Below are positions 1-12,289 of a stretch of DNA of 64,000 bases, piece by piece. Under the pieces are notes generated by a model. That model saw nothing but the letters and a program-made list of their open reading frames with translations. It ran no database searches and had not been told where the DNA came from. The stretch spans positions 12,531,001 to 12,595,000 of the forward strand of contig NC_092520.1 of the NCBI RefSeq assembly GCF_037038585.1. The letters run 5' to 3'. Each line of letters begins with the position of its first letter. Within the stretch, counting starts at the first letter, position 1. The translations under genes were made by a program, and so were the position numbers. This DNA is from Patagioenas fasciata. Taxonomy: Eukaryota > Chordata > Aves > Columbiformes > Columbidae.

Positions 1-1820
1 ATAGACTATTCTTATCAGATATTCAAAAATTCTCGGGGGACAGCAAATTTAACTGTGAATCAGAGACTGATGGGTTATTTCAGACAATGTTTTTTCTTCT
101 ATTAATATTTTTGACAAATTTTTCAGGACACTTGTCATTTAGAAGTATACTTCCCAGTAAACTGATTGAAAGTTATTTCTGTGTGATTTAACATAATAAA
201 AGCAAAAGTGTCCATTTATGGTAACACAGAATTATCCAGTTGTAAGATGGTCCTGGGGTTCTCCTAACTTGTATTTATAGAGTTTGTCAGCTTAGTATAT
301 TTCAGTGCTCCATCATCCTGACCACTAGAATGTTTATTTTTATCTTTGGTCTGAGTCTTCCATGCTCAAATGCAAGTTTATGGCTTCTTATCCTAGCAAC
401 CATTCCTTTGTTTTTTTATACAAATACATATATATTACGTATTTTTATGTAAATTGTACATACTATATATTTGCTTTATACTATATGCTATATTTTATAT
501 AGCACATAATATACACTACCTACTATCTAGATATCTTATCTTGCTGTTGGCAACTTCCATGGCAATAAACAGGTGTGAGGCACCTAAGAGCAGCTAAAAA
601 TCCAAACACTTGTTTGTGTTTTCAGGCATGTAAGAATCCTTTGAAACACGTTTTGAGATTTAGGTTTCTGAACAAGTTAAGCCTGCTTGAACCTGGAATT
701 ATGTTATGCAATGGTGAAACTCTACATAGCACAAACAGTAAAGGAAGTTTTGCTGTGGTTTATTTTTCACTTGAGCCAGGCTAGATAAGTCTACTGCTGC
801 TGCTTCATCCAGGAGTGGGCAGCCATAAGCAGGTATCTGTAATTTGACAGCGCCTAATGAGGAGATATTTCTCACTCAGAAACTGGATTTTTGAAGGTTA
901 TTTGAAGTTTTGAAGTATTTGGGCCAGGCAGACAACAAAGAGCATTCCTAAGTTAAGGTGGCACCATCCATCAAAGTTTTAAGAAGTTGAAATACTTCAA
1001 TACAATGGCAAGATTATATTATTTAAATATTTTTTCTTTAAAATTGTTAGCTTTTTTATTCTCCTGATTACCCAGGCAAATAGTCTAGATTTTATGTTTC
1101 CTATTCTATTTAAAATCTTCTGATATTAGTTCTGAAACAAGGTTCTCCTGCACGTTTGCATTGCCCATCTGATTAACTGTGGAACTGGCAATATGAAAGG
1201 AAATAGATGAAGTAATATTTTCTGTGCAAATTTGCCTGAACTAGGCAAAACTTAGTGGACTAAGTAATTAGTAGAAGATAAACGCCACAAAGATAGCTGC
1301 AATATTTCAAGATGGACATGTGTTGTCAGGTTAGTGCTAAGAATAGTAATAATGAGACCCATCTGGTATAGAGAGATCGTGTCTTTTTAGTTATCACAGA
1401 TCTCTTTCCTTCATTTATTGTCCTAACAAAACTGTTGAAGAAACTTAATTTTGAGGCTGGAACCAATACAGTTAGAAATATCAATTTAAATCTTAACTGA
1501 AGTCACCCAATTAGTTAGAATCATTAACGACAATTTTAAAATCAGTTGGGACTTGACTCTCACAGGATCAATTATCATTTTCTGGTTTTCAGTAACCAGT
1601 GACTGGACTAGCAAAAGGTAGAGGAAGTAAATAGATACCAAAGTGATTTGAAGAATAGAGGTTTGGAATTCCAATAAAACATGTTTTGAATGTCAGAGTG
1701 GTCACACTGGGTACATAGACCCAATTGGGCTTTCAAAGCTTTGTACTTGTACGTCATCTCACACAAGACCAGACTTTCAAAATAACTTCCATTTAGGCCC
1801 AAAATACATGGTCAGATATT
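1..1820. other. Intergenic AT-rich sequence, no gene seen
   Basis: Short open frames here have no recognisable domain, no codon-like pattern and no plausible splice context. A strongly AT-rich patch lies at about 415-530. I see no repeat family that I can name. Confidence 0.6.
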
Positions 1821-2045
1821 TCACAGAATCACAGAATGATGGGTTTGGAAGGGACCTCTGGAGATCATCCAGTCCAACCCTCCTGCTCAGGCAGGTTCAC
1901 CAGAGCAGATCACACAGGAATGTGTCCAGGTGGGTTTGAATGTCTCCGGAGACTCCACAACCGCCATGGGCGGCCTGTTCCAGTGCTCTGTCACCTTCAA
2001 AGCAACGGAGTTTCTCCTCATGTTTAGATGAGGTGCATTTCAAGC
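1821..2045 (-). mobile_element. CR1 LINE fragment (3' end), minus orientation
   Basis: The segment opens with the reversed CR1 tail (CACAGAATCACAGAATG) and the reversed GGATGATCTCCAGAGGTCC-type block. It continues through the part encoding the end of ORF2 (reversed 'ETFKPTW' region). It is truncated after about 225 bp, and the right boundary is approximate. Confidence 0.88.
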
Positions 2046-2844
2046 GCTGAGGTTTTTTAAAACCTTCTTTTCACGCCTTTCCTGGAGCTTGAAGCTTTCA
2101 AAGATGTGTTTCTGATTATGGAGCTAATTCTAGTCTGCCAAAAAAACATTAGGAAAAATCCTAGATAGCTTTCTAAAAGGCAATACCCAAGTGTGATCTG
2201 GGGATAGCTCACCACCAGGTCAGCTCCCAAAGCACAGTGCAGGTGGAGACCTCTGTCTCAGGTTTTGCCTCAGTGTTCCAGTGCTGTTACAGGGAAACCG
2301 AATACCTCCCAGCTGCCCTCGTGCCACATGTCAGGCCTGGTAACATGTACCTACAGTTTCATGCCATGGAGAGAACACACCAATAGGCTCAGAATCAGCT
2401 CTTACAACATTACAGACACCCTAAAATGTAAATATACAGAGGAGTAAACTCATTGCAGGACTACAGGAGCACCAAATGGCACTGAGGAGAGACCCATGCT
2501 CACGTGCAAGGTAATGTGGTACAGATGGGCAAATTGCCTTCAGCCATGTGGGGTTGGCCCACACTCATTTAATCACACTCATTATACAGTCTAGATGGCA
2601 ATGAGATACAGGTCTCAGGATTTCGGCCTTCTTTGCAGCCTGAGGACACACTTGAGGTGCACTCTCTAGTTAGCACCAAAACTTGGAGCAAGATCTACAA
2701 CAATTGATAAATAAAGCATGATAAAACTTCTAAGTCAAGGTTGCATCTTCAGTTTTGGAGTTTTGTGCAGTTTAACTACTTTTATTTTCAAACTTACTCC
2801 TCGTTTAGATGGTGAAGCTCTCTAGAGCAAAGAGAATTGTTTTG
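2046..2844. other. Intergenic sequence, no feature seen
   Basis: Unique-looking sequence between a CR1 fragment and a solo LTR. No exon, RNA gene or named repeat was recognised. Confidence 0.5.
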
Positions 2845-2849
2845 GTTAT

Positions 2850-3917
2850 TGTCACGGAGGCACCCCGAGGCTAATTTAAGGGACAACAGGGTCCAAAGCA
2901 ACTTTTATTAAACCGGTGAGAAATAGGGTTTTAGCACTCCAAAAGTGACTTAAATATAGGTTCGGGTATCAGTTGAGGAAAATTATTAAGGGGCAGCAAC
3001 TGGTACAGCAGGCGGTCCACAGAGTGCATGCACGTGGCTTCACCCAAAACAATGCCGGAACCATCCCCGAATCCCAGAGGAGTACACACTTGCCTGAACA
3101 CGGTGCGGGATTATTCTTAAAGAGATAAAGGTAAAGTGTACGCTCACGATTCCGCGAGGGTAAATTTATAATACACTCGCAATTCTGCGAGGGTTAATTT
3201 ACTTGTACGTGCGAATGTGCACGGAATACTACACGTGCTTATGTGGAAGCACGGGAGGAAAATACACTCGCAATTCTGCGAGGATAAATGTATAACATAC
3301 TTGCAATTGTGCGAGGAAATAAAGTTACACTCGCGATTGTGTGAGGAAATAATTTAAAGTACGCGTGCAAATGTGCACGGAATAAAAAGTTACACTCGCG
3401 ATTGTGCGAGGAAATAATTTTATACGTGCTTGTATTAAGCACGGGAAGTTACACGTGCATATGTGCACGGAAAGGATAAATATACTCGCAATCCTGCAAG
3501 GGGTTTTACCCACACACGTGGCGGCAAGGCAAGCGGGGTCTCCATCCCGGGGAGTGGGGTTCTCAGCAGCAGCATCTTCCTCGTGCTCCGAGAGACCGGC
3601 GACAACGGGCCCAGTCTCGACGAGAGTCCCGTTTTTATACTGGCTGATCAGACCTGACTGTAGGCAATCTAGAAGCTTCTCTGCACCCCCACACCGTGTG
3701 TGGGGCGCCCCTGAAGCCTCCAAACATCCCCCACACTGGTCACAGGTGCCCAGCGGCTCACTGGCGCCTCGGCAATCCCTTCTCCTAATGGCCCTGGCCA
3801 GGGTGCTCTGGGCCAAACAAAAGAAGCTGTTAGCCTCAAGTAGCAGAGAGAGGGAGATGTGCCTATTCCCTCCATACTGAAGGGGGAGGGAGAGTGGGGG
3901 GTTTGCATTCTGCCACA
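2850..3917 (-). mobile_element. Solo LTR of an endogenous retrovirus (family A, copy 1), minus orientation
   Basis: The element is bounded by TGTCACGG at the left and TGCCACA at the right, with a perfect 5-bp target duplication GTTAT at 2845-2849 and 3918-3922. On the minus strand it has a TATA box (TATAAAAA, complement of 3632-3639) and a poly(A) signal (AATAAA, complement of 2904-2909), so transcription would run right to left. The distance between them implies a very long R region. No gag, pol or primer-binding site flanks it, so it is a solo LTR formed by LTR-LTR recombination. A 5-bp duplication fits ERVL-like or related families, but I cannot name the family. It is homologous to 19685-20460. 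Confidence 0.9.
3143..3500 (-). repeat. Array of about 12 short hairpins inside the LTR, three stem classes
   Basis: Inverted repeats begin at 3143, 3176, 3208, 3234, 3267, 3300, 3330, 3364, 3395, 3425, 3454 and 3485, about 26-34 bp apart. Class A reads CTCGCA-NNNN-TGCGAG (3143, 3176, 3267, 3300, 3330, 3395, 3485). Class B reads CGTGCA-NNNN-TGCACG (3208, 3364, 3454). Class C reads CGTGCTT-loop-AAGCACG (3234-3253, 3425-3443). Both arms change together between classes. The few mismatches are C/T or G/A transitions, mostly at CpG positions, as expected from methylation decay. The linkers are AT-rich (GGAAATAA-like). The array lies between the LTR TATA box and poly(A) signal, so it would be transcribed. 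Confidence 0.9.
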
Positions 3918-3922
3918 GTTAT

Positions 3923-6900
3923 GTTTGGAGAGAGACAGCCTTACTGGGCTGTAAGCCCAGAAGAAGTTCTGCATCATGTAAATAAAACACCTACAGCAAA
4001 CCCCTTTATTTTTACTGATTTAATGTATCATTCATGAATAAATTTTCAGTAGAAAGCTTCGTAGCAATCACTTCTCATCTTGGTCTCCCTGGAGTTTAAA
4101 GGGTCAAATTCTGCTCCAATGCTACATTTGTTCTACTGAAGTAACTGGACCTGGACTAATTTATACCAGCTGCTGTCTTGGTCCATTTGTAAAAGTACAG
4201 GTCTTTCATGAGCTAGCCCAGCTGGTACTATTTCTTCCTTGTGATTTCTTATTTTTAGATCAATACAGTAAGTGCCATTAAGTGTTCTTTAATTTCAGGC
4301 TTTTATGTCCCATTATATTACTTTTAAATTGTCAAACATATGATATAACAGGTAACATGATGGACACATCTGGCACCAATTAAGACTTAAAAGCTAATAA
4401 TGGTCTAAAAATATAGATGACTGGAATTACCTGAGAATAATTTTGTCAGAGCATCTTCAGACATGTGTAGGTGTTTTATTCTAGTGGCAACTTATCTTAT
4501 TCTATGGCTTTCTTGCTCTCCACAAGTGCAGCGGAAGGTCAGAAGGATATTCCAGTTTGGAAAGTGGCAGAGACCAGCAGAGGGATCCCTCTTTTCTAAC
4601 TGAAAGTAGGGCAGAGAGTCCTTCTCAACAGTGTTTGTTGCACATTGCTTGGTCCTTCTCAACAGTGTTTGTTGCACATTGCTTGAAGACGTTATACCAC
4701 TGCTGCATGAAAGAAAATCTAGAACTTGGAGCAGGAAGAAAGGAGACTGAGAGATGCACAGTGAGACTTTCAGCTTTTACATCTAATAAACTAAAAAAGT
4801 TTAGTTCCTAACAGAAAAGCCAGAAAATTAAGATAGGATAGGACAAGTATTTATGAAGGAAGCCAAGGTTAACTGTGCTACAAAAGCTTAGTGTCAGTGT
4901 AAATGACTTCAGTTCAAAAACTTCTGACTTACAGTGACATATGAGATCTAGATACTCTTGGAAATACATTGTTTATATTTGGTGTTTATTTTCCAAACAT
5001 ATATTTGTTGAATCCATCAGCAGTTTCCTTTTCCCCTCCCCGTTCCCCCATACTCTCTTCTCCAATTTTTTAAATTAATGGGAACATAGGGATAGAGAAG
5101 ATTTTTGACTTGTTGGCTAAAAGATTCAGTGGAATAAAGCTGCCCAGGAAGTTTTCATCATATTTTCTGCTTTTTTATTTTCTATAACTTTATCTTTTCT
5201 GTACTTGGAAGAGTTTCATTTCCCTCTTTGGAAACTCTTTTTTATTATAATGACTATTATTTTCAATTTATAAAATGCAAAAAGTAAAACTGAAAAGTGT
5301 TAAGATGGTTCATTCTATTACAGAGTAAAAAGAAAATAGTATCGAAACTATGAAAACTTCTAATATATTTCGGTTTTAAAAGTTGAAAGAACAAGAGTTT
5401 GTTTGTTTGTTTCATTTTAAAGATCAGTAAGAGTATGAATGAGGAGAGAGAAAGTATCCTCAGTTGAAGGAATCCAGCTGAGAAATGAATTCCTGTAAAA
5501 ATTAGGCTGATATAAGAATTCTTTGCAATTGTTTTTTTTTTATTTTCTCTGACCAGAAGGATTTCTATAATTTCTCTTGCTCCGGTTACTCTGTACAGGT
5601 TTTCACATGAGCAGAAGTCTCTATTTTGTTTAATTGGAACTTCATTGTTTAATCTACCCTGAGATTATTCAAAGTGTTCTGCATAAAAGCCCTATAACAG
5701 ATGAATAAAATACATGTAGTCTCCAAAACATCCTAGCTGTAACTTAGGTGTTTCTCATATCTCTGTCACTGTAAAGCAATTTCAAAAATTTTACGCCCTC
5801 GTAAGCTAGAATAGGTAGATAACTAATAACTCCACATAGCAATAAGCAAGTGATAAAATGTGTTTTGGCTACTTAGGCTACTCCTAAAGAGAAAGGAAGA
5901 TTTGTTATTTCCAGAAGAAAAAGTCTACAGCAAGTGTGTGTGTATGTTCTTCAGACTCTAGTGTGACAAGAAAATTACATACTTGGCAAAGAATGACTTA
6001 AAAATATAGGGCTTGCCTTGCTGGGTGGGTCTGAATGGCTGATTGCCATGTGTAATGTTTTGAAAGGTTTGAAATATGTAATTTTGTAAGACAGCAGGGC
6101 CTGGATCCTGCCCATCTCAGAGAAAAGAGCCTAACTGAGCTCTGAGATAAGAACTAGCAGTGGCCATTATTCAGAATAACCCTCAAATTACCTTGTTCTA
6201 TCTCAGCAGTCCCTCCCTGAGCTACTGGGGATACAGAGTCCAGACTTTGCTATGGATTAGGCAGTGGTGTTTCTGTTGCTCTTTTACCACCCATTTATAG
6301 GTCACATTGAGTAGCTGAGGAGGTAGGAAGTCTAGTCACATTTTATTCTAGAGCTGTTCTAACAGCAAAGTTCAGAGCCTGCATCTGACTGATAGTTTAA
6401 AATTGCATCATTTCATACACAATTTAGTAGTTCTAACTCCCCGAGAGCAGTTCTTTCAAACCTGTTCTAATTAAGTGACTAAACCACACAAACCACTAGA
6501 TGTAGATTAAGAATTTTTGTGCTATTTTATACAGATGATAGGTAGTATGTGGTGCAGTAAGCATCAGGGTATATCGTGGTTTGTGTGGGTGGTTGCAATG
6601 AGTTGTAACAGCAGCTCTGCTTACTCACCAAGTACCATGAGAGTCATTATTTCTGCATGTGGCACAACGAGATGGGAGAAGACGTTGAGAAATTGTGCCA
6701 AAGTGCTGGCATTCCCCACTCCCATTCAGCTTTGTGCTTCTCCATGGTCAAGGCTCTGTCATTCCTTGGGGAATACCTGGGACAACTCCTATCAAACCAA
6801 AGGTAGAGGGGAAAGTGAAATGAAGGTGGCCCAGTCCTCATCACAGATTTCAAAATAAGCTGTTCCTTAGTATCTGAAACTCATTTCCTGGGTAAAATAT

Positions 6901-9900
6901 CCCAATTGTGGCCCTTGTCACTATTTGCTTCAGAAAACATGGTGGAAAAATCAATCTCCAAAATATGACTTGTCATTAGAAAGGGGTCTCTGTGAGCAGA
7001 ATTGGTCCTATTTCCAGTGGAGGAGCCCACATCCATCTCATGTGGATTCATGAAAAACTCCCATCGAGTATCCTTGCCTTTGTCTTGTCACGGGCAAACA
7101 CAGCTTGGCAGGTTTTGCTCTCCTGGTGGCGTTCAGCTTTAGCATCAGGTGAATCAGACAGCAAGGTAAGAAAGGTGGTAATGACACTGCAGAAATCACA
7201 GTGAGCTCTGATCCAAAACCCTGTGCACAGCTCCACGCACCCCAAGCCAAGAAGGATAAATTCAGCTGCAAAAGGTGCTTTGAAAGATGGTCAGAGGAAG
7301 ACAAAAAACTGTTTTGAGAGAATAGCTCAGAGCTGAGCTTTCTCAGTCTAACAAAACAAGAGCTGAGACATATCTGGTTTAGAAGACAGACGGCGAGCAG
7401 AAGAAATATTTAAGGTAAAGAAAGAACATGTAGCTATAACTGGTTATAAATAAGTTCTAGTCTTCAGACAGGAAGAATGTTTTTAAACTCTGACTGAGGC
7501 TGGAAAAGCTTCAAAGAGGATTAATCAGGGAAGAGAAGGGAAACTAGTTTTCAGTTTTGCCAGTGCAGAAACAATGACATATGGTGGTTTTCTGTACCAT
7601 GAAAACATGGATCACAGATCAAGAAAAGCTTTTCACAGTTCCTGAACTTCTTTGTGTCTTTGCTGAATTTTTAAAAACTCTTCAAATCTCTTGATATATT
7701 TCCACAAATATCAAAAACATAAAGAACTGTATGGTGTTCAAAAGACTCGAACATTTAATGTGGAAAAAAAGCTGTTTGTTTGTTGGTTTAATACTAGATT
7801 TTTTTATCTATTAGAAAAGTAGCATCTAACTTGAATGCCTTTTCAAATCACTTCTCAATTCATGTCACAATTTCAGATCTTTATGGGATTAATTGAAATC
7901 TGTCCACGCCACTGCCTGTTACCCTGTAAATAATAGCAAAGATCAAATGGATGCCTAAATGGAGATATGAAAGGGTCTAATTAAATTAAAGATTAAACTT
8001 TATATAAGGAGAAATAGTTATGTTCAAAGCAGGCTATACTGACAATGGAAACTTTTATTATATCATTCCTTTGATTTAAGTAACAATCAAATGATACCTA
8101 TGAAAACTCTAAATGCCTTAATGCATTAAACATACAAAAATAGATTCATATTCACCAAGAAATAATAAATATTCAGTTGAGAGCAATCCTTTAATACAAC
8201 CAGCAGCATTAATAATTATTTACGCATAACAAACTAACCCAGACAACAGAGCAAAGGGAAAAAAATGCATTTTGCAGTCATTAACTTTTGGAACATACAA
8301 CCAGCTTTCCTTTAGATCTGATCTTGTCTCACTGGCAATAGTGTTGTGCATTTGTCAGAAAATTCAGCTGCTGTACAACCAACGCAGCTGCCTGATGAAC
8401 ACTCTATTTTGCCATCTAGTACTAACGCTGGATGTTGCCGCATGAGAAGTTTCACAGAAATTGTTACCAAGAAAGTTTGGACTTTAAAAACTAAATGTGG
8501 GTCAAAGTTGCCTGCAAAGGAGGGCTGTAGGTGTTACTACATGTGTGATAAATGTCCTAATAAATGGTTATTTCAGCCAATATGGATTTTTTTATGGCTC
8601 CAGTAGGCGAACAGCTTGTCCATGACCACAGGTTATAAACACTTTTGATGTGCCTGTGCTTGATTCACAACTGTAATATATTAGTAATGATTAATAATGT
8701 ATTAACCCTTTAATAAACCATCCATGAACAAAATCTAAAGACCTAGGCAAGTTTTAAACTCTGACATTCTTGGCTGTCATAGTTGTGTCAGAGGCTTGTA
8801 ACATATTTCCCACATTCCCCAAAGACTAAAATAAATCATGATTCATGGAATTTTAAAAATGTGTGGTGCACTGCAGTCATAGAATAATTTTAGTCCAAAA
8901 ACCAGTGTGTGTCAATGCAGATAATGGACAGATTTTCCCACAGACACTCCTATTCACAATTCTGTTTCAAAGCAGTGAATAAGCAATTCAGAATTAACAT
9001 TGTCTAGTCCAACAGATACCTGTAGGGTAGAGAAGTTGCTAAACCACAAATATATGCTTCAGTAAATTGAAAGTAATAATAATAATTCTAAAATAAAATA
9101 CGGAAATGCCCTTGGAAGCAATAATTTGAAAAGAAAGAAAATTAGTATCATTGTCTGTGCCTCAGTCCAGTTCTTCTGGCAGCTCCCTTGACCACCATCC
9201 CACCCCACATCCCATAAGCTCTCCAAGTTTCCATGAAGTTGGTCCTGTGGTGAGCTTGAAACAGGAAGAAACCTGAACAAATGTAGGAGATGGAGTGAGA
9301 TGTCCACTCTGTAGGGACTTATTGCATTCCCTGAGCCTTTCTCATGAAAAACAGATGAAGAACCTGAAAGACAATAACTCACAGTCTTGAATATCACTGC
9401 TATTCCTGCTAACTCCTTCAATGGACCCTGCAGTATGTGAAACACCAGATTCCCAGTCCAAAGACCTACAATAAATAGGGGTAGACTGGACTAGGGATTA
9501 CATGCCCATCTGTTTACCTCTTCAATTATTGTAAGAAATTGTTCTTTATTATGGCTTTGTTTTTCTAAGTTTTATGTGCTTTTGAATGGATAGAAGATGG
9601 TTGAGTAACACATTATATCTAGCTTCACAAAGAGTGAACATTGTAAAAAACTGACTTGTCAGGGAAAGAGGTAGACGGGCTTTCTGGGAACTTGTGATTT
9701 TCTCCATCAGAACTTTTTGGCCCTGCTTTCCAAGCACCAGGCTGAACACGCCAGCTGTGATTCCACCAAAATCCATGAAACAGAAACATCCAATGCAGCT
9801 GATATGTTGGCTCTTTCCTGCTGTTTACAGAGTGCATATATTTACAATGAGAAACAAGTCAGCCTTTTTAAAAACTTATTTATCCTGGCAGGAAAATGGA

Positions 9901-10939
9901 GAGCAATTAATTAGCAGTGGCAAACATTTCCAACAAGATGAGAATAATTATTAAGGTTCATTTTTGTACTGGTGTCTGATGTGACTTGAAAAATATATAT
10001 TCTGTTTCTGTTAACAAAACCCTGCAACAAAGACAAGAACAAGAAGAGCAGTCTCTGTTCCAGACCTTGCAATATGCCAGAAGAGTCCAACCTACACCAC
10101 AGCAAATGATGCAGCTGCCAGGGGACATGTGGGTCCTGATCTGGAGACAGAGCTGAGAAAAGTTCAAGTTCCTATAGTTGACACCAAATAATGCTTTCTC
10201 ACAAAAGCTGATCAGGCTCCTAGGAACACCTGCAAATATAGACCTAATTAAAACACTGACTTATCTGCAGAGCAACTGATCATCTTGCAGAAAATACTCT
10301 TTCTATTACTGTGTATCCTTTCTGTGCTTCTCTTTTTATTCTCTGAAATTCTCTTTTAGTTTCTTCCGTGAACACTTGCCTGGAAAAAAAAAAAAAAAGA
10401 AAATGTAAAGTCAACACCAAAAACTGTCTTAGTCTCAGAAAGTATAAACTTCTGACTGCTTTCTAGTTACCAGAGCACATCGAGATTCAAAATTATTTGT
10501 ACTCAAAACTGCCTAACAAACCTGAAATCTGAAATATCTCCCCAAGTCTTTTAAGTTTTTTTTAAGAACATGAACTTGAGTTAGAGTAAATCTGGTCTCA
10601 TATATCATTTCTGTGGTGGAGATTTCACCTCTTGCAAAAAACACTGTGTATTTGACTCTCAGTTTGGGAAATAGGCAGAAAGACTCCAGTGCTTGTCAGA
10701 GCCAGTCTCATCACCATTATACTCACAATCCAAAATATACTGAATATTCTTCTTGAAAGCCAGCTTTTCGCTGGCTTCACTTCCATTCACTCATCAATAA
10801 CAAACAGAAAATTAGTTCACAGACCTGCCTGCACCCCTTTGTTGTGGGCTCTGCTGCCATCAAGTGGAAACCAGCACGAACACTGAGGACCCCATCTCAG
10901 AAACCCCGGGTGCTGGTGTATTAACACTTCAGCTGCCAT
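3923..10939. other. Intergenic sequence, no gene seen
   Basis: About 7 kb of AT-rich sequence without recognisable exons or a large interspersed repeat. It holds only a 34-bp tandem duplication at 4618-4685 and an A-run near 10384. Short open frames (for example 8346-8606) show no known domain. Confidence 0.5.
4618..4685. repeat. Perfect 34-bp tandem duplication
   Basis: Two identical 34-bp units, 4618-4651 and 4652-4685, each beginning GTCCTTCTCAACAG and ending GCACATTGCTTG. No mismatch separates them, so the duplication is recent or the sequence is constrained. Confidence 0.95.
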
Positions 10940-11545
10940 GGAATCACAGAATGTCCTGAGTTTGAAGGGACCCACAAGGATCATTGAGTCCAACTCCTGT
11001 CCCCGCACAGGACAACCCCACAGTTCACACCGTGTGTCTGAGGGTGTTGTCCAGTCTCTTCTTGAACACTGTCAGGCTTGGGGCCGTGACACCTCCCTGG
11101 GGAGCCTGTTCCAGTGTCCAGCACCCTCTGGGTGAAGAACCTTTTCCTAATGTCCAACCTAAACCTCCCCTGGCACTTCTTCCTGCCATTCCCTCGGGTT
11201 CCGTCACTGGTCACCAGAGAGAAGAGATCAGCACCTGCCCCTCCTCCTCCCCTTGTGAGGAAGCTGTAGCTGCCATGATGTCTCCCCTCAGTCTCCTCTA
11301 GGCTGAACAAACCAAGTGACTTTAGCTGCTCCTCATGTGGCTTCCTCTCCAAACCCTTCACCAACTTCACAACCTCTTCTGGAAACTCTCCAGTAGCTTT
11401 ATATCCTGTTTATCCTGTGGTGCCCCGTCCTGCACACAGTGCTCCAGGTGAGGCCGCTCCAGTGCAGAGCAGAGCGGGACAATCACCTCCGTGGCCGGCT
11501 GGCCATGCTGTGCTGGATGCACCCAGGACACAGCTGACCCTCCAT
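10940..11545 (-). mobile_element. CR1 LINE fragment, minus orientation
   Basis: Starts with the reversed CR1 tail (GAATCACAGAATG) and the reversed 3' UTR, then the reversed ORF2 C-terminal segment. Diagnostic blocks include CCTGTTCCAGTGTCCAGC, TGTCCAACCTAAACCTCCC and a GTCTCCTCTAGGCTGAAC-type block. Stops and frameshifts break the reading frame. It is 5'-truncated; the right limit is approximate. Confidence 0.88.
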
Positions 11546-11986
11546 CACCCAGAGGCCCTCATGGTCACAGAACCTGCAGCAGAGCATGGCCAGCAGCCAC
11601 CCTTAGTTGCTGATGGCAAAACGGGCCCCTCCAAAATGCTGCAATGAGGGCTGTGCCTTGGGGCGACTGGTGAGTGGACATGCAAGGCCGTTCTTTGTGA
11701 GAAATTAGCATCACTTACCCTCATTGAAGTGTCCAACTCAGCTGTGTCATTTCTTATATGTGTACACATATCTTAAACCACCTAGAGACTGAGGTGTCAC
11801 TCCAGAGTGTCAGGCAGCAGTGGGATGAGGGCAGGTGAGCTGGGGGACGAGGGTGATGGTGATGGACAGGGCAGTGCCCTTCCCAACATGGTGATGCCCC
11901 GCAGTGCCCAGACAGAAGAGCAGAGCAGAGACAGGGCCTGGAGTCAGCCACAGCTCAGGGATGGCCAGCCCAGCCCATAGTTTTTA
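11546..11986. other. GC-richer intergenic stretch between two CR1 pieces
   Basis: More GC-rich than its surroundings and with no recognisable exon or named repeat. It may include diverged CR1 sequence continuing from the left copy, but I cannot align it with confidence. Confidence 0.4.
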
Positions 11987-12040
11987 GGAAGAAATTATTC
12001 ACAGAAAGGGTTGTCAGGCATTGGAACAGGCTGTGACCCC
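11987..12040 (+). mobile_element. Short CR1 ORF2 remnant
   Basis: About 50 bp matching the CR1 block that encodes the ORF2 C-terminus (ATTGGAACAGGCTG and the preceding GGTTGTCAGGC). It is also found in the longer copies at 47.6 and 53.2 kb. Flanking CR1 sequence is lost. Confidence 0.7.
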
Positions 12041-12226
12041 ATTACCCTTTGACATCAGGCACAAGGGTGGCCAACACTCCATCACAAATTGTGCCATCAC
12101 CAACAATGACCATCAAAGCAGCCAAAAGTGTAAAATCATTGTTCAGCTGTTCTCTCTCACATTGTAATTCTGGGGGACAGCCCGTCTCTCTGGCAGGAGA
12201 TTTTCCTGGGAAGCAAAGGCAGCTTC

Positions 12227-12282
12227 TAGTTAGTTAGTTAGTTAGTTAGTTAGTTTGTTTGTTTGTTTGTTTGTTTGTTTTG
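12227..12282. repeat. Compound tetranucleotide microsatellite (TTAG)n-(TTTG)n
   Basis: About seven TTAG units pass directly into about six TTTG units. The A-to-T change at the same unit position suggests conversion and expansion within a single array. Confidence 0.93.
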
Positions 12283-12289
12283 CTAAGCC

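Noticed and set aside
3143-3500. Regular palindromic repeats every ~31 bp that look like a CRISPR array
   Set aside because: The array is inside an LTR with TG...CA ends and a 5-bp target duplication in a bird genome. Spacers are AT-rich and similar to one another, repeats vary in class, and there are no cas genes.
3404-3880. Overlapping 158- and 163-codon frames in solo LTR copy 1
   Set aside because: They lie in the LTR, run on opposite strands through the hairpin array and have no retroviral domain.
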